Below are positions 11,660 through 21,985 of a stretch of DNA of 64,000 nucleotides, in pieces. Position numbers and translations under genes: made by a program. The notes under the pieces are model-generated. The model was not told where the DNA came from and made no database searches. It saw nothing but the letters and a program-made list of their open reading frames with translations. The number at the start of each line of letters is the position of its first letter. Positions within the stretch are counted from its first letter, which is position 1. The stretch covers positions 1 to 64,000 of the forward strand of contig JAMFTG010000197.1 in the NCBI GenBank assembly GCA_023974075.1, in the 5' to 3' direction. Source of the stretch: Chaenocephalus aceratus (lineage: Eukaryota; Chordata; Actinopteri; Perciformes; Channichthyidae).

Positions 11660-12068
11660 TGTGTGCGTGCGTGCGTGCAGGAGCCCTTAAAGATGGAGTA
11701 AAGATTCCTCTGCCTCCAAAAATCACTTTTGTCCAAGGACCGGTCACCTACCATGAAGTGAGTGTGAAATAAAATAAATGTTTAATACGTTACTATCTAT
11801 AACTTCCTGTTTCACCAATACTACCTGTTACTTCACCGTTACTAGCTGTAACTACAACATTACTTCCTGTTACAGCATTACTTACTTCCTGTTACACCAT
11901 TACTTCCTGTTTCACCATTACTTCCTGTAACTTCCTGTGCTTCAGGGCTTCATGGTGCTGGCAGGAAGTCTGGATTGGACTGAAGACGCCATGAAGACGC
12001 TGGTGGAGACGATTCTTGATGGTGTGTGTTTCCATAAGTTTAAGAAAACAGAGGCCACATTAGCATAA
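1502..12068 (+). CDS. BPI/LBP/PLTP/CETP-superfamily protein, 14 exons
   Basis: Secreted lipid-transfer or LPS-binding type protein; the paralogue is uncertain and PLTP-like features are strongest at the C-terminus. Exons read from GT-AG sites: 1502-1612, 1734-1831, 5553-5650 (or a few bases longer), 6088-6246, 6495-6537, 7618-7782, 8419-8592, 8714-8752, 10576-10749, 10872-10939, 11024-11051, 11484-11526, 11681-11757, 11946-12068. Diagnostic peptides are [17 protein letters not shown] at the N-terminus of the mature protein, [20 protein letters not shown] in exon 7 (family pattern 'MVYxxxSxxFFN/D'), and [13 protein letters not shown] then [11 protein letters not shown] near the end, matching PLTP 'GVxIPLPEGxxF ... 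GFLxIGADL'. Phases agree from exon 4 to the stop. Total length of about 460 residues suits the family. Exon 2 needs a one-base correction near 1785-1792. The first exon has two competing hydrophobic frames and no clear ATG. The gene is either functional with a sequence error or newly decaying. Confidence 0.75.
1836..2016. repeat. ATT/TTA-rich simple repeat
   Basis: Imperfect ATT/TAT trinucleotide-rich tract in the second intron of the BPI-like gene. The Tyr-rich open frame across it is an artefact. Confidence 0.85.
2017..2429. other. Unassigned intronic sequence next to satellite array
   Basis: GC-richer sequence between the ATT tract and the ~146-bp satellite. It may be a diverged flank of the satellite, but I could not align it by eye. 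Confidence 0.35.
2430..3545 (+). repeat. ~146-bp tandem satellite, array 1 (7-8 units)
   Basis: A CCATGG-centred segment ('ttgccatggcaacg' or 'tttccatggaaacg') recurs near 2615, 2760, 2908, 3056, 3203, 3347 and 3490, a spacing of 143-148 bp. Each is followed by 'ctcgccat' and preceded by 'ggtccggccctcaacagctc'. Units are diverged. The same family lies at 15000-15665 in the same orientation. It sits in an intron of the BPI-like gene. Confidence 0.85.
3546..5398 (-). mobile_element. L2-type LINE, 5'-truncated (copy 1)
   Basis: On the minus strand it encodes pieces of reverse transcriptase: [16 protein letters not shown] (5394-5167), then [35 protein letters not shown] (catalytic YADD box) and [17 protein letters not shown] (5080-4754). 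The APHLWNQLP-type C-terminus is disrupted. The 3' UTR ends in TGAT repeats at about 3546-3560. It is nearly colinear with the better-preserved plus-strand copy at 12925-14998 and is truncated at the point matching about 13208 of that copy. Frames are broken, so it is inactive. Confidence 0.9.
5457..5535. repeat. ATT-rich simple repeat
   Basis: ATT/TTA-rich tract just upstream of the acceptor of the BPI-like exon at 5553. Confidence 0.75.
5712..6075 (+). repeat. 22-bp intronic minisatellite
   Basis: About 15 imperfect copies of a 22-bp unit containing 'cttcctgttaaacatgtctc', with small deletions in several copies. It fills almost the whole intron between BPI-like exons at 5553-5650 and 6088-6246. 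Confidence 0.92.
6252..6467. repeat. GA-rich and (GACA)n microsatellites
   Basis: A purine-rich GA/GGA tract (about 6252-6420) followed directly by (CAGA)n to about 6467. It lies in the short intron between BPI-like exons 4 and 5. Open frames over it are artefacts. Confidence 0.9.
7198..7375 (+). mobile_element. tRNA-derived SINE (copy 1)
   Basis: The head resembles a tRNA: box A-like 'gtggcgcagtgggttagtgc' and box B-like 'agttcgagtcc'. It runs through a 'cttcaccccaaattgc' body to a 'taagtcgctttggataaaag' tail of the kind shared by teleost SINEs and L2-clade LINEs. A reverse copy lies at 29062-29222. Not a tRNA gene, because it has no acceptor-stem pairing or clean 3' end. Confidence 0.85.
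7535..7615 (+). repeat. (TG)n microsatellite abutting a splice acceptor
   Basis: About 40 TG units end directly in the 'tag' acceptor of the exon starting at 7618, so the repeat takes the place of the polypyrimidine tract. Confidence 0.95.
9153..9180. repeat. 28-bp perfect palindrome
   Basis: The 14-bp arm aaaagcaaactgca is followed at once by its exact reverse complement. The related copy near 48580 has only one arm, so the palindrome arose by a short inverted duplication in this copy. Confidence 0.9.
9187..9430 (+). repeat. Dispersed repeat segment, direct copy a
   Basis: Matches 9648-9890 closely. Shared blocks include 'gggcagaaaccctccttttt', 'cgcagcggtccagacata', 'cagggatatctagatac' and 'tctgtaatcaaaaagctcct'. 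An inverted relative occupies 48355-48600. Confidence 0.85.
9648..9890 (+). repeat. Dispersed repeat segment, direct copy b
   Basis: Second direct copy of the 9187-9430 segment, with several substitutions and small indels. The gap between the copies includes the ORF start at 9538. Confidence 0.85.
10052..10077. repeat. 26-bp perfect palindrome
   Basis: The 13-bp arm gaagggatctaga is followed at once by its reverse complement. The next bases, 'gcgtcggg', also occur in the repeat family at 47564 and partly at 59162, so this may mark an element end. Confidence 0.85.
11587..11680 (+). repeat. (TG)n tract ending at a splice acceptor
   Basis: About 90 bp of TG repeats grading into (TGCG)n run straight into the 'gcag' acceptor of the exon at 11681. 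This is the second such acceptor in this gene. Confidence 0.95.
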
Positions 12069-12077
12069 GTGAAATGT

Positions 12078-12083
12078 AATAAA
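12078..12083 (+). promoter_or_regulatory. AATAAA polyadenylation signal of the BPI-like gene
   Basis: An AATAAA hexamer starts 10 nt after the TAA stop at 12066-12068, as expected for a terminal exon with a very short 3' UTR. Confidence 0.6.
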
Positions 12084-12270
12084 TCACATTACAGACAGTA
12101 ATATAAAGTATGAATACTGTTCATGTCCTTGTGTTGTTATTCTAAATGTGTCTGCAATACACTGCTGCTCTCGTGTTTCACCTGAAGCTAACAGCCAATC
12201 AACACATAGATTCACCAGTCTGAGAACAAGCTGTACACAGTGAAACATCAACATGAAGGTGTCACCATGA

Positions 12271-12374
12271 TGATTCCCATGATGCATCACTCAGAAAGTG
12301 ATTCCCATGATGCATCACTCAGAAAGTGATTCCCATGATGCATCACTCAGGAAGTGATTCCCATGATGCATCAC
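12271..12374 (+). repeat. 28-bp tandem repeat, 3.7 copies
   Basis: Nearly identical units at 12271, 12299, 12327 and 12355 containing 'gattcccatgatgcatcac'. Found just downstream of the BPI-like gene. Confidence 0.95.
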
Positions 12375-12529
12375 TGCATCAATGCATCCTGCTTTCATAA
12401 CATTTATCATTCCAGAAAAACATTCAGTACGTCAAAGTCAGTTTATACAAATCTATTTAGATATAATAAATATCTGCAAACTGCAGTACAGTGTGTACTC
12501 AAAGGTTAAATACTAAATGTCTGCAAACT

Positions 12530-12924
12530 GCAGTACAAGCCCTCCAGCTTCACACCAGCACGTGCATCTCCGGGCTCATCCTTAAATGCAAACCCACCAC
12601 CTGTCAGTTGGACCCCCTCCATGATCGCAAGAATCATCAATTCCTCCCTCTCCACATGAACTGTAACATCCTACCTGAAAATGGCTGCAACCACACCAAC
12701 CATCAAAGAACCTGGTGCTCACTGATCTGATCTGAACAAGCCTCTCTTTCATTTCCAGCACTCTTCAAAGAGTGCTTGCCAGTCAACTTCCGTCCCACCT
12801 CGACACAAACATCCTCCATGAACCATTGCAAACCGGTTTCCTCACAAAACAAAGTACTGAAACTACGTCTCCTACCCCCTGCTCATCAAATGTCTGGCTG
12901 GCATTGGGATCACTGGTCCTGCAG
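12530..12924 (+). mobile_element. Degenerate L2-like LINE fragment
   Basis: Broken frames still read like L2 reverse transcriptase: TCQLDPLH near 12605, and [20 protein letters not shown] near 12775-12840 (family pattern 'xLxSHLxxNxLYExFQSGFR'). More decayed than the L2 that follows it. Confidence 0.6.
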
Positions 12925-14998
12925 TAAGCTGTTGAAGGAAGTTTTTCCATTAATTAGCACTTCTTTATTAAATATTATGAATATGTCTTTATTATCAGGC
13001 TATGTTCCACAATCATTCAAAGTAGCAGTGATAAAACCGCTTCTTAAAAAGCACAACCTCGATCCAGAGGTTTTAGCCAACTATAGACCTATTTCTAATC
13101 TTCCGTTCCTCTCAAAAATTCTTGAGAAAGCGGTCGCAAAACAGCTGTGTGATTACTTAAAAAACAATGATTTATTTGAAGATTTTCAGTCTGGCTTTAG
13201 AACACATCATAGCACAGAGACAGCTCTGGTTAAAGTCACAAATTACATTCTAATAGCCTCAGACAAGGGACTTGTCTCTATTCTTGTTTTGCTCGATCTC
13301 AGTGCTGCACTTGATACTATCGACCATGATATCCTATTGCAAAGACTAGAGCACTTAGTTGGCATACAGGGAACTGCTTTAGGCTGGTTTAGGTCCTATC
13401 TATCTGAACGCTCTCAGTTTGTACGTGTTAACGATGAATCTTCCACGCAAACCAAAGTTAGCCATGGAGTGCCACAGGGCTCAGTGCTCGGACCTATTTT
13501 GTTCACATTATATATGCTTCCGTTAGGCAATATTATAAGGAATCATTCTGTAAACTTTCATTGTTATGCGGATGATACTCAACTATATTTATCAATCAAG
13601 CCTGATGAAATTAATCATCTAAATAAAATTCAAGACTGCCTTAAGGACTTAAAAACGTGGATGACCTTAAACTTTTTGATGTTAAACACGACCAAAACTG
13701 AAGTTATTGTACTTGGCCCGAAGAATCTACGAAACAAATTATCTAAAGGTATACTAACTATGGATGGCATTAATTTGGCCTCCAGTGAGACTGTAAGGAA
13801 TCTTGGTGTTATATTTGATCAGGATTTATCCTTTAACGCCCACATAAAATCAATTTCAAGGACCGCCTACTTCCATCTACGTAACATTGCAAAAATCAGG
13901 CATATCTTGCCTCAAAACGATGCAGAGAAACTAGTCCATGCATTTGTTACTTCTAGGCTGGATTATTGTAACTCTTTATTATCAGGGAGTACCAAGAAGT
14001 CAGTCAAGTCGCTTCAGCTGATTCAAAATGCTGCGGCTCGTGTACTAACCAGAGTTAGGAGAAGGGACCACATTACTCCTGTTCTGGCTGCCTTACACTG
14101 GCTCCCTATAGAACACAGGATAGAATTTAAAATTCTTCTTCTCGCCTACAAAGCCCTTAATGGGCAGGCGCCATCTTACCTTAAAGAACTCATTATACCC
14201 TACTGTCCTACTAGGGCATTGCGTTCCAAGAATGCAGGGTTGTTGGTTGTTCCTAAGAGTCTCTAAAAGTACAATGGGAGCCAGAGCCTTTTCTTATCAA
14301 GCTCCACATTTGTGGAATCAGCTTCCAGTTTGTGTTCGGGCGGCAGACACCCTATCCGTTTTTAAGAGTGCGCTTAAGACCTTCCTTTTTGATAAAGCTT
14401 ATAGTTAGGGCTGATTAGATTCAGCCCCTAGTTTTGCTGATATAGGCTTGGTTTGTCGGGGGACATCTTACTTCTTCCTTCTCTCTGTCTATACCCGTGT
14501 ACTCTCATGTTCCGATTAACCCAGCTTCCCCAAATGTCCTTCTTTTTGGTGTCTATATACGCTGGGATCCGGAGTCATGGATGATCCTGCGGTCCTGTGT
14601 CCTGGATCGCGAGCGCTGGATCTTGAGTCGTGGCTGTGGTCCTGGATGGATATCCTCGTGGATTCATCTTCCTATTATACACACATGCATTTCCAAACAT
14701 CTGGACTACCTATGTTGCAAATGTATTATCTTTTCAATTTACACACGGCATCTATTGCACGTCTGTCCGTCCTGGGAGAGGGATCCCTCCTCTGTTGCTC
14801 TCCCTGAGGTTTCTCCCATTTTTCCCTTTAAACTGGGTTTTCTTCGGAAGTTTTTCCTTGTACGATGTGAGGGTCTAAGGACAGAGGGTGTCGTATTGTC
14901 ATACTGATATTCTGTACACACTGTGAAGACCACTGAGACAAATGTAACATTTGTGATATTGGGCTATATAAATAAACATTGATTGATTGATTGATTGA
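12925..14998 (+). mobile_element. L2-type LINE, near-complete reverse-transcriptase half (copy 2)
   Basis: An open frame to 14266 covers RT motifs in order: [51 protein letters not shown] (usual AFDT is ALDT here), [29 protein letters not shown] (YADD), and the C-terminal [21 protein letters not shown] one-base insertion near 14254 ('cctaagag', versus 'cctagag' in copy 1) ends it early; the last part, [20 protein letters not shown] to 14408, is in the next frame. The 3' UTR runs to a (TGAT)n tail at about 14985-14998. The 5' end, including the endonuclease, is missing. Confidence 0.93.
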
Positions 14999-14999
14999 A

Positions 15000-15665
15000 G
15001 TATGGGGTGTCTTCATATTCCGTTTCCATGGAAACGCATCCCTCGCCATAAAACACGATGTCGCTGTAACACCAATGGACACGGTCCGATCGTCCCCCAA
15101 ATTTCACTTGTATATCACCGGTCCATGCCTCAACAGCTTTACGCCAAATCTGAGAGCTCACCATAGGCTGTTGCCATGGAAACGCATCGCTCGCCATAAA
15201 ACACGATGTTGTCATAACACTTATGCAAAAGGGTCAAAACAGCCCCAGACTTCAGATAATGGTTAACGGTCCAACCCTCAACAGCTCTACGTCAATTATG
15301 GGGTGTTATCATATGCCGTTTCCATGGAAACGCATCCCTTGCCATAAAAGACGATGTTGCTATAACTCCTATAAAAAATTTCAAAAAGTGCTCAAACTTC
15401 ACATGTATGATAACAGTCCAGCCGTGAACACATCTACGGGACAGTTTTGAGATTTCTTCAAATGCCGTTGCCATGGCAACACAATGCTCACCATGAAACA
15501 CGGAATTCTCATAACTTCAGTGAAAATGCTCCAAACGGCCCAAAACTTCACAGGTTTGGTAACGATGCAGCCACCATCAACGCATCTAAGCGTATTATGG
15601 GATGTTATCAAATGCCGTTGGCATAGCGACAGATCATTCACCATCAAGTTAGTTCAAAAGTTTGC
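15000..15665 (+). repeat. ~146-bp tandem satellite, array 2 (4-5 units)
   Basis: Same family and orientation as 2430-3545. CCATGG-type landmarks lie near 15025, 15171, 15319 and 15466, with a mutated one near 15617. It starts exactly where the L2 tail stops. Confidence 0.85.
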
Positions 15666-15849
15666 ATTTCAAATATTCTGCTGCTTTTCCAAGCCTTTTT
15701 ACTTTCTTTTCTTCTCTCAACACACATTCAAGCCCCCTGTGTTCATGTATAATTTCAATCTAAATTCTTCACTTTCTTCTTACACATTATACATTTCAGC
15801 ATAGCAGTTTAGCGTCAGCTTTTCAGCATAAAGCATTCCCACTAGCAAT

Positions 15850-18205
15850 TTCTTTAGGAATTGCATTCTCTAGTTTATTAATGATGCTGTTGCCCTCAAT
15901 TGGGACAGATCTCAACCAGTACCTTTTGTACAAGATGCATGGGATTTTTTTGCATAAAGAGTTCACTGATGTCATGAACAAACATGCACCTGTGAGAACA
16001 GTTAAGGTCAAAGGTCAACATCTCCCTTGGATTAATTCTGAACTCATCAGTCTCTTTAGGGAAAAGGGATAAAGCATGGTCGATATATCGTCGTTCAAGA
16101 AATAAAGCCGATTGGGAAGTATACAGGCATCTTCGAAATCTGAGTAAAACCAAAATGCTAAATGTTCCTATCCCAATAAATCTCTCACCTCTGACTTTAA
16201 GAACCCCAAGCAATTCTGGACTCAAATTAAATCAATTTTAAATACATCAGGTAAACATTCTATTAAGAAAATAACAGCTGCTGAAACAATAATTCATGAC
16301 CAATTATCCATTGCCCAAATATTTAATCAGCATTTTGCTAATGTATGTTCCACACTTCTACCCGACTCCTATTTGTCGACTGGTGCTTCTAATAGTAACT
16401 CATACTGCAACAGTTATTTTTCCTTTAAGAACATTTGACTACAGGAAGTTAATAACGCTATCACAGAATTAAAAGTGGATGGCAGTGCAGGACTCGATGG
16501 AATAGAAAACAGGTTCATAAAATGAACTTCTCATGTTCTCATGTACCCACTTCCTGATTTGTTCAACATGTCTTTGTCCACCTGTGAGTTGCCGACTATT
16601 GGGAAATGTGCACGCATCACTCCACTGCATAAAGGAGGTGATTTACTTGACAAATAATTACAGACGAATCTCTATAATCTGCTCTATTTCCAAAGTTTTT
16701 GAAAAAATAATTTATAATCAACTGTAACATTATCTTAATACTTATAATATTGTATCTCCGGTTCAATCTGGTTTCAGGCCTATCACTCTACAACAGTGTT
16801 TCTCAAACTTTTTCATACCATGGACCACTTAACCAATAAAAACACACTCGCGGACCACCTAACTCCACAAATATCCAAAATCACATCGTTTTTCTAGAAC
16901 AGATTACAAATTGCCTGAAAATGGTACAAACAAGTGGCAACATGTGTGACGAAGGTGTTGCTCTGGTCCATATCATGACATCAAAAGTGAAACTTTAACT
17001 CGCTCCATTGCGGAGATATTCCCTCGAGAGTGTGGAAAACTTAAATTTATTTATTTCAAATGTGAAATGTTACCAATATACTCGCGGACCACTAGGGGGC
17101 GCTCACTGACCACCAGTGGTCCGCGGACCACACTTTGAGAAGCACTGCTCTACAACAACTGCCCTACTAAATGTTCTAATGACTTGTACTCTGCTGCAGA
17201 TGATGGGGAACTCACAGGCGCAATTTTTATTGACTTGACAAAGCCTTTGATTTTGTTGATCGTATCTGCTCTCGGATAAACGTCACGGTATTGGCCTTTC
17301 TAATAATACAGCGTTATCGTTCAACTCTTACTTTCACGATAGAAAGCAATGTGTGGTTGTTAATGCTTTAGCTTGAGCTCAAAACTAAACCTAATGTAGC
17401 AATAACATGTAAGGATGGCACTTCTCTGCATAAAGTTGATAGCTTTAAATATCTTGGTGTATGGCTAGACTCTGAACTTTCATTTAAACTACATATAAAT
17501 CATGTATTACAAAAAGTCAATTACGGAATCGGTGTCTTACACCGCTCTCGCAATTTTTTTCCGCTCAGTGTGCGTAAAAAAATTGCTTCTCAATTTATAC
17601 TTCAGATTATGGACTATTGTGATGTTGCAAAATGCGCATAAATCAGATCTTGCTCCACTCAACACAGCCTACAACAGACTATGCAGATGTGTTCTTGGTT
17701 GTCCTTTTCGTACACATCACTGCACAAAGTATAACCGACTGAAATGGCCTTCTTTAAATGTAAGAAGACACACGCATTGGCTTCAGCTGATATTTAAATG
17801 CATCTATCTTAACTATCTCCCTTATTTAAAGCAGTATTTTGTACCTTACTCGTCAAATTATCAAGTCAGACACTATATCCAGATTTATTTCTCTGTCCCC
17901 TCTGCAATTTTTTTTATTGCCAGCCAATCACTGTGCTGCAGCCAAACTTTAAAATGGTTCTCCTCTCTCCTGCCGCCCGCCTCCTCCCCATCCACCTCCT
18001 CTCATCACATCCAGTGCCAGGAGAGCTAATCCAAAAACCTCCTCACACCTCCTCTTCATCCCTTCTCCTCATCAAATCCAGATCTTCAGCATCACCACCA
18101 GTGTCTAGACCCCGGGGGGAGGGGGGGTCCCTATATGCTCACGGCTTTTCCCCCTTTAGATATATACGATTTCAAAATGAAATGAAATAAAATAAATATA
18201 TAGGG
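15850..18205 (+). mobile_element. Degenerate jockey-superfamily LINE, different from the L2 copies
   Basis: Frame-shifted remains keep the order of a LINE ORF2. An endonuclease-RT linker reads MNKHAPVRTVKVKGQHLPWI (15880-16070). RT start reads ITELKVDGSAGLDGIEN, then NNYRRISIICSISKVFEKII and VQSGFRP. A late domain reads SFKYLGVWLDSELSFKLHIN (17435-17500) followed by LSVRKKIASQFILQIMDYCD. A hAT MITE interrupts it at 16794-17147. It ends near an A-rich 'gaaatgaaataaaataaat' at about 18180-18205. Inactive. Confidence 0.8.
16794..17147. mobile_element. Non-autonomous hAT MITE with 8-bp TSD
   Basis: Terminal inverted repeats cagtgtttctcaaa at the left and ttgagaagcactg at the right. The target-site duplication CTCTACAA occurs at 16786-16793 and 17148-17155. 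Removing the element restores the LINE reading HSTTTALLNVL, confirming the insertion point. Confidence 0.95.
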
Positions 18206-18337
18206 GTTGTTTCTTCTCTGAACTTCTATCCTGCATCCCTCCGTCTCAAATAAACCATAAACAAATACATAAAGTGTTCACTGCAGCGATCTATTTCACA
18301 CACAGAACTTTATGAAAACTCGGTGGGGTTTCCGACC

Positions 18338-19326
18338 CAGGAGTTCAAAACTTTTAATCTCAATCAGATCCGATCAGATTTTGAAATCCCATTTTTTGTG
18401 ATCCAGGATCAGACAAGTCGGCCACATGTTGTCCCTGGAGTTCAAAGCAATTCAGAATAGAATTGAATTTCCTGATCTGATCCTGATATCAAAGTGATCC
18501 TAATCCTGTTTTTGAACTACCCAAAATCCAAATCTGATCAGATCGGATTTATCTTTTGGGGAGTTCAAAACCAAAAAACAGGATTAGGATAACTTTGATA
18601 TCCGATCAGATCAGGAAATCAAATCCAAGCTTTAATCTGGATCAAATCTTCAAAACGGGTAGTTCAAACTGACAACACAGGATTGCGATACATTTGATCC
18701 CAACAAACTGGATTATCCTGATCCCACCAGAGGCGTGGGTTTCCAGAGGATTACCAGAGCAAAACGTACTGGACAATTTATTTTAAAATATGTTTCAATT
18801 TAAATAACATGGCAAAGTTTGTTAACTGAAATAATACACCATTGTTAGCCTTCATGGCAAATACATTTTGTTTTTCCATTTTTGGTCAAGATTGAGGTGG
18901 CCTTTTTTGTTTTCAACCAAATGTTGATGACATAAATGTTTATGCTCATAAAAGTATCACAACAAAGATCGTCAATCACAAATGCAATTTAGATTAAAGA
19001 AAAAATATCTTCAACAAAAAAAAAGTCCATCATCTGTCATCGGCTTTCAAAAGTAATTGCGGACAATAGATGTCTCTGCAATGTGGTCTTTTGTCTTTCT
19101 TGTAGTTATTTTTCATGTCCACTAGATGGCGCTCGGTAGGATTAAAGCACTGATATTCAGGATCTAGTCATCTTAAAAAAGTGTAATCTGGATCAGGGTG
19201 ATCCTATCCTGAATTGCTTTGAACTCCAGGGACAACATCTGGCCGATTTGTCTGATCCTGGATCACAAAAAATGGGATTTCAAAATCTGATCGGATCTGA
19301 TTGAGATTAAAAGTGTTGAACTCCTG
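18338..19326. mobile_element. Foldback-type element with ~120-bp inverted ends
   Basis: Left arm 18338-18460 (starts caggagttcaaaac) is inverted at right arm 19204-19326 (ends gttgaactcctg). Both contain the block 'ttgtccctggagttcaaagc' or its complement (with one change). A second inverted pair lies inside at about 18474-18525 and 18558-18614. No transposase frame. No target duplication was found by eye. Confidence 0.85.
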
Positions 19327-19930
19327 GGCCCTGGAGACCAAAGGAAGACAGGCTTCTCCTTTTCAGCCTTTGTTATCATTTTGATAATTGAAAATATATA
19401 TTCTTGTCCGTGGTTGTTTTGGCGTTCAGGGCATACGAGAGGTGAAACATTATTTTAATACCAAAACTATATTGAAATAGAGTCTAGCTTGAAATACTGA
19501 CTAACATTACTTGGTTATTTGGCGATAACCACCAAAGTAAAGTAACTTCAGACGCAGACGTCACGTAGCTTCTCAGACGAGAGGGGTGGCGACGAGAGTG
19601 TCACGTTACTTCTCTCGCGGCATAGTATGGTAGGCGACGATCTACACGATTGATTATCAAGTCATTGAGGTGATTGATTATACTGCTGGGTAGCTTGTGA
19701 AATTCAACATGGGATCAATACAGTTTTTATCTTAACCTATAATAATACATGACAATATTTCTTGATTATATTTTGCATTGTTCTGAATCTTCAAAGTTAC
19801 TAAAGTTATCAAATAAATGTAGCGCAGTATAAAGTACACTATTTGCCTGAATGGGAGTGGAGCAGTACAGTACTTAAGTACAGTGCTTTGTTACTGTCTA
19901 CCGCTGTTCATTGTTCAAGATTGAAATGTC

Positions 19931-21745
19931 AATGTGCAAGACGGTTTCTGCCCCTCTGTTCACATGTAGCCAGGGCCGGCCCTGACCAATTTGCCGCCCT
20001 AGGCAAGATTTTAGCTGGTGCCCCCCCCCCCCAAATGCAGACACTCACTATGATTTGCGCGTGCACGGTTGTGGCATGACCACCAACACAGAAAGATATT
20101 GACACAAGATGTGTGCAACTGTATTTAGTTTCCTATCCGACCTCACCTCTAGGGGGGTCCGGGGGGCATGCACCCCGGGAAGACTTTTTTTTTTTAATAT
20201 TGAAGTTAAAAGCATCAATCTGGTTCACTTTGAGAGCAACATTAAGAGATCTATGGAAACATCTCTCAACACCAGATGAAACGGAACTGGAAGCTGATTT
20301 CTTTTTCTTTATGGATATTTTACAAATCTACTCCCCTTTCAAACTGTATTCTTGTTTATTAATAACAACTTTTTTGTACTGACAGTATTTTATACCTGTT
20401 TTCACCGGTTCTCTTATTTTTTATAACTATAATGATCATATAAAGGTGTGCCTTTACCTCACTGAGCTGAGGTTATCGGAGCCGCTCAGTCTTTCAGGAG
20501 AGAGCTCTCTAAAGCTCTCCCCCTCGCGGCCGCTTACACAGTCAATTCCAATGTTAATAAAAGCACACAGAAGCTGTGTACGTTTTTTGGGAGTTTGATT
20601 TATTTTAAATGAACACAAATACAAAATTAAAACCTATAATTGCACACTAAAACCATTATTTCAAAAAAAGAACAATTTCACATAAACCTCTGGTTTTTAC
20701 TGGGACTGGGGCAGTTCAACTTGATTTGGGGGGGGGGTGTGCCATAGTTTATGGGCGCTGTACGCAATATATACGTAGTTCTGTTAGTATAAGATAATAA
20801 GATGTACTTTGTTGATCCAAAATCGGGAAATTGTGTTATGACATTTATAAAAAAATATTTTTTTAATTTCTAACTTTTTTTTTCTTTTTCGGTGCCCCCT
20901 ATGGGTTGATGCGCCCTTAGCATTCGCCTATACTGCCTATGCCGAGGGCCGGCCCTGCATGTAGCCTTTCATACGTGACGGTTTCTGCCCCTCTGTTCAC
21001 ATGTAACCTTTCATACGTGACGGTTTCTGCCCCTCTGTTCACATGTAGCCTTTCATACATGACGGTTTCTGCCCTCTGTTCACATGTAGCCTTTCATACG
21101 TGACGGTTTCTGCCCCTCTGTTCACATGTAGCCTTTCACACGCGACGGTTTCTGCCCCTCTGTTCACATGTAGCCTTTCATACGTGACGGTTTCTGCCCC
21201 TCTGTTCACATGTAGCCTTTCATACGTGACGGTTTCTGCCCCTCTGTTCACATGTAGCCTTTCATACGTGACGGTTTCTGCCCCTCTGTTTACATGTAGC
21301 CTTTCATACGTGACGGTTTCTGCCCCTCTGCTCACATGTAGCCTTTCATACGTGACGGTTTCTGCCCCTCTGTTCACATGTAGCCTTTCACACGTGACGG
21401 TTTCTGCCCCTCTGCTCACATGTAGCCTTTCACACGTGACGGTTTCTGCCCCTCTGTTCACATGTAGCCTTTCACACGTGACGGTTTCTGCCCCTCTGTT
21501 CACATGTAGCCTTTCACACGTGACGTGACGGTTTCTGCCCCTCTGTTCACATGTAGCCTTTCATACGTGACGGTTTCTGCCCCTCTGTTCACATGTAGCC
21601 TTTCATACGTGACGGTTTCTGCCCCTCTGTTCACATGTAGCCTTTCATACGTGACGGTTTCTGCCCCTCTGTTCACATGTAGCCTTTCATACGTGACGGT
21701 TTCTGCCCCTCTGTTCACATGTAGCCTTTCATACACTCAGTCACT
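19931..21745 (+). repeat. 42-bp minisatellite, ~19 units, split by a hAT element
   Basis: The unit contains 'acggtttctgcccctctgtt' and 'cacatgtagcctttcata'. One unit precedes the hAT at 19971-20957 and about 18 follow it. Most differ by single bases (cacacg or catacg; ctcac or ttcac). A 42-bp unit is 14 codons, so several frames stay open on both strands; these are not genes. Confidence 0.97.
19971..20957. mobile_element. Non-autonomous hAT element inside the 42-bp array
   Basis: Ends cagggccggccctg on both sides. The perfect 8-bp target duplication CATGTAGC (19963-19970 and 20958-20965) is part of the 42-bp unit itself. The interior shares about 250 bp (20135-20390) with the hAT at 25689-27179. 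Confidence 0.93.
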
Positions 21746-21985
21746 TAAGCACTCCAAGGCAGACCATGAGGTGGACAATAGCTTCTTCAAGTATCCTCCA
21801 CAACCAGCCTCGAAGTATTTTAATGTTGTAGCTGTTCAAGATGGTCATTTTAAAATGTTTTAGTAGTTAAACCAATAATAATGCGAGGACTGCAACTGAC
21901 AGATATGTAGGCACATTTTTATTTCATCTTAACGCTGTGTGATTAAAAGAATAAACTCAAATAGCAGGAGAGGCACACATATTTG

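Noticed and set aside
20967..21740. CRISPR-like array of regular repeats
   Set aside because: Units are head-to-tail without unique spacers, in a vertebrate genome.
21039..21863. Repeat-protein-like frames on both strands (14-residue units)
   Set aside because: The 42-bp minisatellite is a multiple of three, so frames stay open by chance; no start or splice context.
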